Of a stretch of 64,000 bases of DNA, positions 35,251 to 46,510 are shown one piece after another (within the stretch, counting starts at the first letter, position 1; every line of letters starts with the position of its first letter). Both the position numbers and the translations under genes were made by a program. The notes beneath the pieces were generated by a model, which worked only from the letters and a program-made list of their open reading frames with translations, did no database searches and was not told the DNA's origin. Source of the DNA: Sphagnum compactum (Eukaryota > Bryophyta > Sphagnopsida > Sphagnales); contig OZ234495.1 in the NCBI GenBank assembly GCA_965153455.1, positions 25,044,875 through 25,108,874 of the forward strand. Direction: 5' to 3'.

Positions 35251-37740
35251 CCAATGGCCACAAATGTACACTTTGTCCAAGGACCAAAGTTAATGGTTGG
35301 AACTAGTGGGGTTTTGGGGGGGTGGGTGTGGGCAAATTTTCACATTGTGGCAACAAAAACAACAAAAATCCAGTGCAAAGAGTGCAAAGGGGGTTTTTTT
35401 GGGGGGGGTGAAAATATGCAAAAGTCACCATGTTTGGAAAAAAAAGAAGAAGTCAGAATCGCCATATTTAGACAATGAGTTCCCAAAGGTCGCCAAAACA
35501 AAGCAGGATCCTTGAAAAAAAAAAATTTAATTCCACTTTGCTGGCTGACCTGTAGCCAAATTTGGCTCATTCCTCTTGTGGATGAACACTACCAGTTCAT
35601 CCACAAAACCGCGGTGAAGGAAAAAAACCATGGTTGGAACTTATTAGCGACAAATAAAATTTTTAGAAGGGGCAGCTCCCACAGGGCAGCTGGATAAGGC
35701 TGCAACAGCCAATTAAAATAGAATGTTATAGTCTTTCGTTCAGGGGTTGTGATAGGCTGACATGGGGGAGGAAATCTCGGAACTGACTTCTGATTGGTGA
35801 ACTCCTTATCCATAAGGCTTATCCGACATTCTTTGCTTTCTTTCTTTCCTTCTCTCTAAAATATAGGAGATGGGCTTTGAACAATTTTTTTTTCCCCTTT
35901 TAAATTTTTTAGGGTTAACTACTCCTCCTTCACATTTTTTTAGAAAAAAAAAAACATGGTACCCACTAAGTTACTTGAAGATTTAGATGGTGCTTATGAG
36001 GTGGTACCTATGTGAGTAACCTAATGAGCTTGAAACCCTAAGGTAGGCTTGGATGTGGAGCCCAAGATTTTAGGTTTAAAATGTGGAGCCCAAGATCTAA
36101 CCAATGAAAATAACCAACAAGTGTGGTTTGGGAGACAAGTTAGATTGCCAACCAACCACAAAGTCGGTCACTTTAACCATTTAGTGTTCCCATCTCTCTT
36201 ATCATCCCAACAAAGTTTCAAACTCAAATAACCACATGGGTTTCAAAATTACTAGTTGACACACAGACCTCTCCTATGGCTAGGTTGGTCACAACCTGTT
36301 TTTTTATTGGCAAAATTTTGCCAAAAATTGAAATTAAAAATGAAGTGACTTTAGAGGTTTTCAATCACCAGAAGTGAGGGGGAAAAAAAAGAGTAGATAT
36401 CACCATATTTTTTATACTTGGTTTTTTGCTTGTAACCAAAAAACTATAAAAAGATAATTAAATATTTTTATTTCATATTTGGCTTAAATCTTCTTATGGG
36501 TGATAATTGTTTTGGTTACATCTTTCTATGGAGGATAGCCACTTTGGCTACAAACAAATATTCCTTAAAAAAAAACCTTGGTTGATGATAATTTAATTAA
36601 CGTCTCCCAATGTAACGGTGATTTGAACCCACCCTGAGAGGTGCAACGATTGAAGAAGGAAAGAATATGGACCACATAACCTACCCACCAATTTACAACC
36701 TTTTGACTACCGAGGAGCTCAAGAAGTATCAATCCCACAAGAGCTTAGTGATTGCAAATGGCACAACTTGTGTTTAAAAAACCTTATTGCTCTAGAAAGA
36801 TTTTAAAAAAAAGACATCTACATTCTTCCCTTTGCCAAATGTAGAAAATTACAACCCTTATTCAACTAATTATTGTAAAAAATTGCATCTTTTAATCTTC
36901 TAAATATTTAAATAGTAGAAAAGGTCACCTCCAAAACCATTTCCTTCCTTAATTTCTCTTTCACGCAACACAACCTAACCGACCTTTATTCCAAAAGTGT
37001 CCAACCTTTTTTGGGAGAGCGTGAGGAGACCCAAATCCTCCCATTTATAACAATTCACATAAGAGGAGGAATCCCCGGACCAAGTTGGTGGAAGGAAGGA
37101 CCCATCTTGCTCAAATGTCATAATTTACAATAAATTGTAGCTCTAGCAATTTATGAATGTAAAAGTAAGTACCCAAATCATTCATTTGTTGCTTCTCCAA
37201 ATTCACTTTCCAAAGGTGGGATCAACTTCTCTTAGTGCTTGCAATTATCTCGGGATATCACGGCATCTGAAATTAGGAACAATAAATAATAATAATAATA
37301 ATGCCAATCTCACAATTGATAATCTTTCTCACAAATTTTCATTATTTTTGTGAACTTTTTCTTGAGGAAGAAAAACCCGGAAAAAATGTGTTTTTTTAAG
37401 TGAAATAATAATTTTGCTCCTTAGCAAAAAGTAAATAAATGGAGAAAAACAATTAACCAACATGTAGAAGGAAAACCCTGGGATTTTTAGAGGCTAGTTA
37501 GTAGGCTATATACCTTAGGAATAAAGTGTTAGGGGAAGGAATTTGTTTGTTGCAAAGAGTGAGCCCAATCTCATTTGAGCAGGCGAAGCTTCTTATGGTG
37601 CAAGTTGGGAGCTGGAGAGTGGCCACTTTACGGGTTGCATGAGCTGGAAAGGATAAGGAGACAAATTGACAACAAAAAGCCGGGATTAACGATAGATAAG
37701 ATTCGAGCACTTCTACTTCCTTTTCAACAAATTGCCCTCA
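35251..37740. other. Intergenic DNA with G-runs, no gene seen
   Basis: Runs of G (near 35310-35330 and 35385-35410) and A/T homopolymers occur, with only short frames on both strands. A short motif near 35460-35510 resembles, in inverted orientation, the sequence at 40770-40830 upstream of the CPBP gene. A TCATCC...GGATGA inverted repeat lies at about 35577-35602. An (AAT)n tract lies near 37285-37302. Confidence 0.5.
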
Positions 37741-37744
37741 ACCT

Positions 37745-37916
37745 AATGTAGATACTAGATACACATGAATGGTTAGCTATGGTGAGTACGCACCTTCTAC
37801 TTCCCTTGCAACAAATTGCTCTCAACCCAATGATCCTTCTACCTCCCTTTCATCACATTGCTCTCAACCCAATGTAGATACTAGATACACATGAATGGTT
37901 AGCTATGGTGAGTACT
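37745..37916 (+). repeat. 126-bp-period direct duplication
   Basis: About 45 bases starting AATGTAGATACTAGATACAC recur identically at 37745 and 37871. Between them, pieces such as CAACAAATTGC/CTCAACC also repeat. A third, weaker copy (ACATGTGAATGGTTAG) follows near 37938. The perfect identity suggests a recent tandem duplication. Confidence 0.85.
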
Positions 37917-38354
37917 ACATACCTAGATACTAGCTACATGTGAATGGTTAGTACATAACTAACTACTGCAATTAGCTTTGAGAACATGACGGCTAGTGTG
38001 ACCTAGCACCCACGGAAGCACCATCCACATTTTTCTGTTCATTTTTTCGTTTTGAGGGCATCCAGTTGGATGAACCCCAATGTTAAAACCCCGCACACAC
38101 TCTCTTACAACCTTCAGCTATTGGGAGATTAGTTGGGGACCGAGAACTCAATGATAAAAAAATGTCATCCTATTTATGCACCATCCATCCATGGTGGTGT
38201 GTTCTTGGGTGAATGAACTACAACTGAATTACCAATCCTGTAAACCATATTACTTTCCTCGCACACTACCTAAAAATAATTAGGTATGTAAGTGGGTAGG
38301 TAAGTAACCATTTTTGGTGCAAATCACATCTCTAAATTTTTTTTTTAAACACTC

Positions 38355-38640
38355 AAGATTTGCATACCATAGTCTAAGGTCAAATTTCACATTGAGAAAA
38401 ATGAATAATTAATTTTCCCAAAAAAATTAATTCAAAATTTTAATTTTAAGATTAATATTATTTCATGATCTACTATGATATTGTCATATGAGTAATGAAA
38501 TTATTCAGAGTGTAACCTATGATAATTATGATTTTCAACATGTGAACTTCATATGTTTCACCCAAAAAAAAACACACAATTTGTTTCACTATTTTGCGGG
38601 TTATTCAATGACGAAACTGACCTTAGGGTAAGGTAAGATG
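38355..38640 (+). repeat. Dispersed repeat, right copy
   Basis: Diverged direct copy of 29425-29700. Both end at the same motif (CCTTAGGGTAAGGTA). Terminal repeats of an old element with a vanished interior, or two independent insertions of one family, would both fit. Confidence 0.7.
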
Positions 38641-39037
38641 ATTCAATGGGTGGGAGGATATTTTACACCCCAAAAAAGAGAAGAAAAACCTAAACTTAGG
38701 TTCTTTTGACAAAAAAGCTTTGATCTATAAGCTAGCTGCAATATGTCAATTTTAGGGCTATGTCAATTTTAGGGCAATGACAAGTGTGGAGAAAGAACTT
38801 GACAATCATTTGGTTCGGTTTGATTTTTAGGGTTCATGAGTTCAATGATCACTTGTTCAGTGCAGACAAGTGGAAACCCTAAACCCCATTGCTAGTCTAT
38901 GTTTAGTTATGGTCTGTTTTTTTAGCTTAGGAAATTAATAAAAGAAAGAAAAAAAAGAAGGCTTGGAAATTTTTCTTCAGTGAAGGGCAGGCATTTCAGA
39001 ATAAATGAAATGCTCACTGTTGCTCTTACAAGAGGTT

Positions 39038-39620
39038 TTTTTTTTTTTGGGGGGGGGGGGGGGGGGATGCCTACTTTTGTTTTCTTTTTCTTGTGGTATC
39101 CGTCGTAAAGCCCTCAACCTCCGACTTTACCATAAATATATATATAAAAGCGGCTTGGGTCCTCATAAAGGGTCCCAAAACTCATTTTTGGCTGGTATAA
39201 GGTAAGTATGTACATATATGTACCTGATATTGAGATAGGTATTTTTTAAAAATTGTACAGGGCGGGTGCAAGGTACGACACGGCAAAAATTAAAAATCCC
39301 CCTCCCCAACCCCCCCCCCTCCTGTGCATTAGGCACGGGGTTCCGTCTGTCTGTGACTAGGGTTTTGGGGGGTGGGGGAAGGAGAGGCCGGTGAAGCAGC
39401 GGGTGACAGGTGACGAAGCGAGGGGGGGGCCAGCACGGGGCAAGAAGTTAATTATATATAACAAGGGAACCGGGGGGATCAACGAGTTAAAGAATCGGAG
39501 TGGAAAATGCGAAGGACGGGGAGGGTCGACGGGGTAAAGAATCGAAGTGGGCAATGGGAAGGACCGGACGAGGGGGAGCTCGACGGATGCATTATGCACC
39601 AGGTTCACACTAGTGTTTTA
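39038..39620. repeat. Homopolymer run and GC-rich block with short tandem duplication
   Basis: A run of about 11 T is followed directly by about 18 G (39038-39066). From about 39300 to 39600 the DNA is GC-rich with C-runs and G-runs. A roughly 57-bp unit is repeated twice: TAAAGAATCGGAGTGG and AAGGACGGGGAGGG, then TAAAGAATCGAAGTGG and AAGGACCGGACGAGGG. No coding function was recognised. Confidence 0.7.
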
Positions 39621-39894
39621 TAATAGGAGAAGCTCGGTTGCAACAGAAAAAAAATAGGAGCCGACTCATGGGTGGGGGACATTCCGAAAATGTTGGGGAG
39701 AAAGGCAGGGGGGGTTGCAGGCCAGGCTCGACAACTGTGTGGCCATATTTCCGAAATGCTACCACCCGGCAGCCATACACCGTACACACAAGTGATTTTG
39801 GACCTCTCATGCATAAATATTTACAACAACCGCTTCCAAAACACCTTGAAAAGAAACCCATGAAAAGAAAACAAAACAAAAGGAAAACAAAAAT

Positions 39895-40140
39895 GAAGTT
39901 GTATAAAGGAGAGAAAAAACAAGAATAAATTGTTTATATTACAGAAAACAAAAGAAAAGAAAGAAAGTTGTGTAAAGGATGGAAAAGGGGAAAAAAAAAA
40001 ATTGTCTATAGGATGGAAAAGAAAAGAAAATGAAGTTGTCTATAGGACGGAAAAGGAAAAAAAATTTGAAGTTGTCTAATGGGATGGAAAAGAAAGAAAA
40101 TGGAGTTGTGTAAAGGATGGACATTGGGAGAAACAAGTTG
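39895..40140 (+). repeat. Purine-rich minisatellite
   Basis: A unit of about 40-45 bp, approximately GAAGTTGTCTATAGGATGGA followed by an AAGAAAA tract, occurs about five times with small changes (GTTGTATAAAGG, GTTGTGTAAAGG, TTGTCTATAGG, TTGTCTAATGGG, GTTGTGTAAAGG). One strand is almost pure A/G between the units. It lies about 1.7 kb upstream of the CPBP gene start. Confidence 0.8.
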
Positions 40141-40149
40141 ATTTCAAAC

Positions 40150-41737
40150 AAACTCTACTCCATACATGTGGCCAAACCGAAGTGGAGCAAAAGCCAAATT
40201 GATTGAGCTCACAAAAATGTTTGAATTTAGGTCGCCAGTATTCCAAGGGTTTTGTGAAGGTTAAAGAATTAAAAAAAATACAAAACTCACACTCAAACCG
40301 ACAAGCAAAACAACGAAATTTAAGATATTTTTTATTTATATAGAATAAAATAATTAACTATTTTTTGTTGAAGATAATTTCAAAATTTTCCAAAAGAAAT
40401 CTTAAGAAATCAGCAAACCAATTTAATATAATAATATTGAGTAAGTATGATAGTAAATAATAAAGAAATAAATATTCTACCATGATACTGAAGGAAGTTG
40501 TAGTGTGTAAAATATTTATAAGTATTAATACTAATAAATAATAATAATAGTTAATTATTATGAGTTTTAGGTCTTTCCTTTCTAAAGTTTTTAAAATAAT
40601 AGTAATAATAATAATAATTTGGTTTTTCTGGCTTGAATCTGTTCTGATAATTTGGAGGAAAGAAGAATTAAAAAAAAAGAGAAACAAAAAAAATTCCTTG
40701 GAGAAAAGAAAAACAAAACAAAATTATAGCAAATTGGCTAGAGGCGAGACGGGAAAATAGAAATTTCATACTGTCCTCCTTTGTTTTGTTTTGGCGATCT
40801 CCAAGAACGAATTCTGTAAATATGGCAACTTTGGCGCTTTTTTTTTTCTTCTTTTTTCCCCAAAATTCCGGAGAAAAAAACAAAAAACAAATCGACTCTT
40901 GTTCCGATCCACCAGCTTTTTCAAATCCCCGGTTTTGATTTTCTGCTGGAAAAATCCGGACAAGAGACAAAATCGGCGAAAGCGAGCTTCGTTGTGATCC
41001 AGAGTTTTTCCAATCCCGTGTTTTGATCCGCCATTTCGCCCGCACAAATCTCGACGAAAATCTGTCCTCTGCGTCGGAGCTACCTTCTTCGCCATCTCTC
41101 TCTCTCTCTCAGACAAAATTTTGTGGTGTTCTGGTTTCTCAAAACCTCTGAAAAGAAAAATTTGCAACCCAAGCTCTCTGTCATAAGTCCCCAAAGAAAT
41201 TTGTCTCTTGTCTCTCTCTTTGGAATTTTTTTTGGGGGAATTTCTTATGCTCTGTGGGCGTCTCTCTTGTTTACAGCGTCTCTTCCATCATTGATTGTGC
41301 CCCTTCTCCTTCTTCATCATCATCGTCATCTTCTTCTTCTTCAGCTTCTTCTTATGAGATTTTTTTGGGGTTGAGTTTTCTGAAGTTTTGTTGTTGTTGT
41401 TTCTGATGTCGAGTGGTAGCTAGAGAAAGAATTTGGAGATTTGTTTTTGGAGAAGTTTTTGTGGGTGCTGCGGCAGTAGTGAAAGCTACTTAGGAATTGC
41501 AAACCTTCTGCTGCTTCTACTGCTGCAGCTGTTCTTCATCCGTCGTCATCAGAGAGCTTTCGTTTTTTGACGTTTTTTTTTCAGCTCCTATGTTTGTGGG
41601 TGGAGCTCGACTCGACGGAGGAGGTTAGAAGCTTGAAGAAACTTTCCACAAATCCCACAGAAGTAGTGAGTGAGCTTCTAGAGCAATCTAAGCTTTGGGG
41701 TGAGGGGGTGGGTGCGTGGGGGGAATGGCACTGGTGT

Positions 41738-41800
<63 letters not shown>

Positions 41801-41854
41801 GTCAGTCACATCAGGAACCCGAATTTTGGTTGGGAAAGACGCGCAGTCTCAAGC
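40150..41854. other. Upstream and 5' UTR region of the CPBP gene
   Basis: The first part (to about 40700) is AT-rich with (AATAAT)n-like tracts. From 40900 on, composition becomes gene-like, with two related 50-bp segments (about 40890-40945 and 40978-41035) sharing TTCCRATCC, TTTTTCMAATCCC and GTTTTGATY. Pyrimidine-rich stretches (CTCTCTCTC near 41096-41110, and CTTCTTCTT) suggest a promoter and leader for the downstream gene. Confidence 0.5.
41741..41794 (+). repeat. (CT)n microsatellite in the leader of the CPBP gene
   Basis: About 27 CT units lie about 60 bp upstream of the chosen start codon. In frame they would encode alternating Ser-Leu, and an upstream ATG would include them in a longer protein. 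I treat them as 5' UTR, where plant genes often carry CT tracts. Confidence 0.85.
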
Positions 41855-44800
41855 ATGCCAGGAAGTGCTACACGACTGTTGAATGCTCGTCCACGGTCTG
41901 GAGGAATCTCCGGTGACGGCGGCTTTGGATGGTCAGGAACAGCAGGCTTGAACGGACTTGCGGCAAATGCCGCAAGCAGCGTTTCATGGCCCAAAGACAG
42001 TGACCACAGAAGACTAAGCTCTGAAAACGGTGCAGTGGAATCCTCTTCTTCTACTTCTGGTGGTGGTGGTGGTGGTGGTGGTGGTGGCAGCGGCGGCTTA
42101 TCTTCTTCTGTTGTCAGCTCCAGATCAAGCAGCTCAAGCTGCAGTGCAGCAAGCTTCGGTTGCCGAGTGCAGGAATCCAAGTCAAGAGGCAGAAGAAGAA
42201 AAATCTCAAATCTTGCATGGTACTCGCAGGAGCAGCAGGTTGGCTACTCATGTGGAATTATCAAGCGAAGTGGGTATCATCAAGGAAGCGCAGACTGTCT
42301 TCTGATGACCATTACCTCTCTCTCCTCTTCCTCCTCCTCCTCATCATCACTCACATGCTTAGAAACAACATCAACAAATCAGCTAGCTGGAACAAGAAAC
42401 CCTTCAGCACTTCTTTGTGGTGGATTTACTTCCAGACGCTGCTGTGGAACCATGGGTTTGCAGGGATCAGGTCTTTTAAGCTTACCATTGGGTCTAAAGA
42501 GAGTGCAGCAGCAGCAGAAGAGGAGGAACACCCACACAAACCACTCACAAATGGCTCCAGTCCGCGCTTTGGGAACAAGCGGTCAAGACAGGAGCGATGA
42601 TATGAAGAAGATGGGAGAAGCTGGTGAGATGCAAGAAGCCCTCGAGGTAAAAAAATCTATAAAACATGACCCATCACAACGCAAAACCATCACTGTCTTT
42701 ACAATGAATTCTTCTTGCTGACAAGCTTCTTTTGTGTGAATCTCTCTGCTTGCTTGTTGCAAATTTGTTGCGGATTGGTGGGATTTGAAATCCAGAAGCA
42801 CAATAATGGGCACAGACACAAGATGGGCTGGTGGTGGAGGATTTGTGATTCTGAGCAAACGTTCTGCTGAATGATTTAGGGTTGAAGAGTGGGGTAGGGG
42901 CAGCGGTTTTCTCATTATGCTGAATGATTTAGGGTTGAAGGGGTGTTCATCTTCTGCTGAATGATTGATTTTAGGGTTGATGATTGTCATTCTTTGCTCA
43001 ATCTTGATGGGTTTTTTCTTGGGGTGGCCTATCTCATGATGGGTGCTTGCTTTTCTGCTGCTGTTGCTGCTACAGGGGAAGTGGCATGCAGAGTTAAGCC
43101 ATGCAACAAGAAGCACGGTAGGGGATCAATCAGAGGCGAGTTGGGAGCAAATGGGAATGGTTTTCCGAGTTATCTATGCCATTGGTAATAAAATGCTTCT
43201 TTAACTTCACAGATCTTTGTCTTTGATGTTGAAGAAAACATGTGTACATAAATGTTTCATTGATCTCTCGCCTTTGATATTCTGATTTTGATGTTGAGAA
43301 AACATACATACATAATACTTCATGGATCTCTTGTCTTTGATGTCCTGATTTCGATGTTGAAAAACCATACATCATACTTCCAGATCTTTGTCTTTGATGT
43401 TCTGATTTTTATGTTGTAAACAGATATACTTCTTCCACAGATCTCCTGTCCTTGATGTTGAAAACATGCAAATTTTGCAGATCTCATCTTTGATGTTCTG
43501 ATTTCAATTATGAAATCGTAGTATCTTGACACAGATGTTTGTGTGTGCGGGGTTCTTGTGTGGCCAGCCATGTATGGAGGGCTTGCATTTGCGGGCAGTC
43601 TGATTTGCAATTTTACAGGGGTTGATTTGTGGGGTGGCTTCAATCTATCACCCCAAGTTATTACCACAGGCTTTGGTTATGCTGTACCCCCAATGATGGT
43701 TCTCCTCTTCATTCTTGAGGTTTGCTTCGCCTTCCCCTGACTACTACTGCAAAAGAAAGATAAATATCATATCAAGGTCCATGCAATAAGCTTTGTGCCT
43801 AGGTGTGAAAAACAAGCCTATGTGGCCAATGAGTTTGTTAGAACATGAGCCTTGAATTGTTTTGAGGAGTTCTCTTCAGTAAAGTGGCACTGAAATGTTG
43901 TAATAGCCTCATCGGCATTTATGCCTAGGTGGAAGAAAAAAAAGAATTGTGGCCAATGAAATTGTTTATATTGGTGCCTTGAATTGTTTGTAAGAGTTGC
44001 CTGTTTGAATTGGTGCCTTGAATTGCTTTTGAGAGTGTTTCCCTTAGTGACAGACAGGGTTCTGGCACATCACTTGTGCTGTTTGTTTGAAGGGGATGCT
44101 TGGGTTGTCTGCTGCAGGATGAGATAGTGAAAAACTGTGGAGCTGCAAGAGCGATCCGTGATGTTGAAGATGAAGAGCTCATGGATTTTTTTGTTGGCAT
44201 GTCACCATGGCAGGTAAATATTTCTCAGCAGATTAGCCTACCTTATAGATACAACTTTGTCTTAGGATGGGTTTTTGGAGTTAGTCCAGTTACCACTTAC
44301 AAGAGAATATCTCGTTTCTTCTCTCCCTTCTTTTTAAAAAAATTTGTTTTTCCACTCTGCATTTTTCACATGTGAAAAATGATTTTATTATTCATTTGTA
44401 TGATGGTCACCTGTAAAGAAACTGAGTTTTAAATTCATTTTATTTACTGTCACAAATTGCATGCATGTTATTACATAGGGGGATTGTTCACTGGCATTTG
44501 ATGTGTTGTATTCTCAGTTTCCGTTTGTGGTGGCGGCTGGAGCAGTAGCAGAAGAGCTTTTCTTTAGGGTTTCTATTCAGGTAAAACACTGTGAAAGCTT
44601 TGGTAAAATTCAATGGAGTTTTGTATTTTTGTTAGCTAACCAACTGGTTATATATTTGACCTCCTTTTCATTAGTTGTATTCAGCTCCAGAAGTGACAAA
44701 CTACTGAGTAATCTCAAAGGTTCTCTTGTAGACCAATTAGAGACTATGTGTTATGATCCCCACTGAAATGACTTTGATGTTCTTTAAGTGTGTGGTTCTT

Positions 44801-45913
44801 TGGTTTGGCAGGGGGGTTTGGCACACGCTTTTCAAGTGAGTGACAAAGGAATGAGTGAGACAACAATTGGCCTTGTATCCTTGGTAAGAAAAAAACCGTT
44901 CCTGAATCAACTGAAAATTATATAAATAATAATAATTGTGTACATATAAATCTGTGTGTGTACAATGTTTTACAAACCTTGGTATTTATCCCAAAAATAG
45001 GGGACATGCAATATCGGTGTATTGGGTTACAATATTATAATATCCAAGCAAGAGAAAGAGAGAAAAAAATTGGATCTTACAACACATAGTTTTGAGCCAA
45101 GACAATTTTTGCAAAAAGTTTCTCACCTTTTTTTGTGTAAATTTTAAATCAAAGAAGTGGGCGAAAATTTCCCATTCTTTTTTTAATGACACTTAGTGCA
45201 ATGCAGCTTCTTGGTTAAATTCCTAGGAAATGATTTTTGTGAATCAAATGTTGGATTTGGGTCATGCAGACGGGAGTGATTCCAATGTTTGTTCCATTTG
45301 CACATCTCTTTGCTGCTGTCCTCACTGCCGCTCTCACGGGTTCGATGTATTATGTCATCTCTTCTCCTAAAGGTAATGTAGTTGAGTGCAATCGATCTCT
45401 TTTGTCCAAATGGTGCCAAATTATATATGTATACATTTGGATTCCAGATATCCTGAGTGGCTGAATTTAAAGGTTGTTGGGCAAATGGTTGGTCCCATTT
45501 GGATTGACTTAACCCATGCACAATCAAGTTGTAGTCAAGGGAAGATAATTTGGAATTGTGTGTACATGGAAAAGCTTCATCAAGCATTGATTTTTGTTGA
45601 TTAATTATTACAGGTCTATTGTTGATGGTATTACTGTTGTTTTTTCAATAAATTATATGTGTTTTAAAATTAATCAAGTATTCATATAATCTTTAAATTT
45701 TGAGTCTTTATAATAATTTTTGACGTTGCAGATCCCAAGTATGTGGTAGCTCCAGCCATTCATGGTCGTAATAATCGAAGAGATATCAAGGCGCGTGTAG
45801 AAGGTAGGTTGAATGTGTTCTTCTTCCCATTTATCTTCCATTTATTTTCTTGGGTTTGTTGATTAGTCTTTTTGTGAAATTTATCACTAAATTTTTTTTA
45901 TGTTTTTAGAATG

Positions 45914-45959
<46 letters not shown>

Positions 45960-46510
45960 TTTTGTCATGTGTTTGATTACAGCGTGGTATGCACGACGGC
46001 AACAAAAGAAAATATACTCTCCACTCGTGGAATCGTTATTGGCTTTGTACCTTGGGTTTGAATGGATGCATGTAAGGACTCTTTCTTACCAACGTCTCTT
46101 TAAACATGCTTCCTTGATTTTGTAAGCATTTTTCTTGAGGAAGGAAATCATGTACATTGTTCTCTAAACTACAACTCTTAATCCGCTCCTCTGACATGTA
46201 AATAATTTTTCACCAGGTGCTGATTGACTGCTAAAAAATCAGATTTAACAGGTTGCCAAATTGCATGATAAGAAAAGAGACTTAATTCACAAAAAAGAGA
46301 AACAAATTGGGTTTTGGGTGTGTGCAGACGGGGAATATATTAGCACCAATCATCACACACACATTATACTCTCTGGTGATTGTGGGTAATGGACTTCGAC
46401 GGATTCATGATAATCGTGCAAAGCTCCGGCAACGAGTGAACAAAATCACAGGTCAACAACGGCTAGCAAGCCTTGAAGGAAGAGAATTTGGACCTGAAAA
46501 AATCAACTAA
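41855..46510 (+). CDS. CPBP family (CAAX protease-like) intramembrane protein, about 10 exons
   Basis: Putative membrane-embedded metalloprotease of the CPBP/Abi family, similar to a plant group predicted to be plastid-located. Exons: 41855-42646, 43076-43117, 43522-43719, 44118-44213, 44518-44580, 44812-44883, 45270-45372, 45732-45803, 45983-46071, 46328-46510. They total 1710 nt, or 569 aa. Exon 1 is a long Ser/Gly/Arg-rich leader with a poly-Gly run, probably including a transit peptide. The core has several membrane segments and the family motif EELFFR (residues 388-393, EExxxR), FVPFAHLFAA, and NILAPIITHTLYS with the last conserved His. Exons 4-10 match the family well. Exon 2 and the start of exon 3 are less certain: the 43522 acceptor was chosen because it keeps the frame, while the better-looking acceptor at 43535 does not. 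Confidence 0.85.
43200..43520 (+). repeat. Intronic minisatellite in the CPBP gene
   Basis: About six imperfect copies of a 50-65-bp unit containing CAGATCTYTTGTCTTTGATG, then TTCTGATTTCRATGTTG and an AAAACATACAT-like tail. The array fills the intron before exon 3 and its last copy runs into the exon 3 acceptor. Each unit carries a CACAGATCT-like motif that resembles a splice acceptor. Confidence 0.85.
45918..45956 (+). repeat. (CT)n microsatellite in a CPBP gene intron
   Basis: About 19 CT units in the intron between 45803 and 45983, just upstream of the acceptor, where they may serve as a polypyrimidine tract. Confidence 0.85.

Noticed and set aside
36620-36660. Possible tRNA B-box (TTTGAACCC on the plus strand)
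   Set aside because: No cloverleaf could be drawn around it on either strand.
41567-41854. Longer CPBP protein starting at 41567 with a Ser-Leu repeat
   Set aside because: The extension is mostly encoded by a CT microsatellite and looks like 5' UTR. The downstream ATG at 41855 starts a Ser/Arg-rich, transit-peptide-like sequence.
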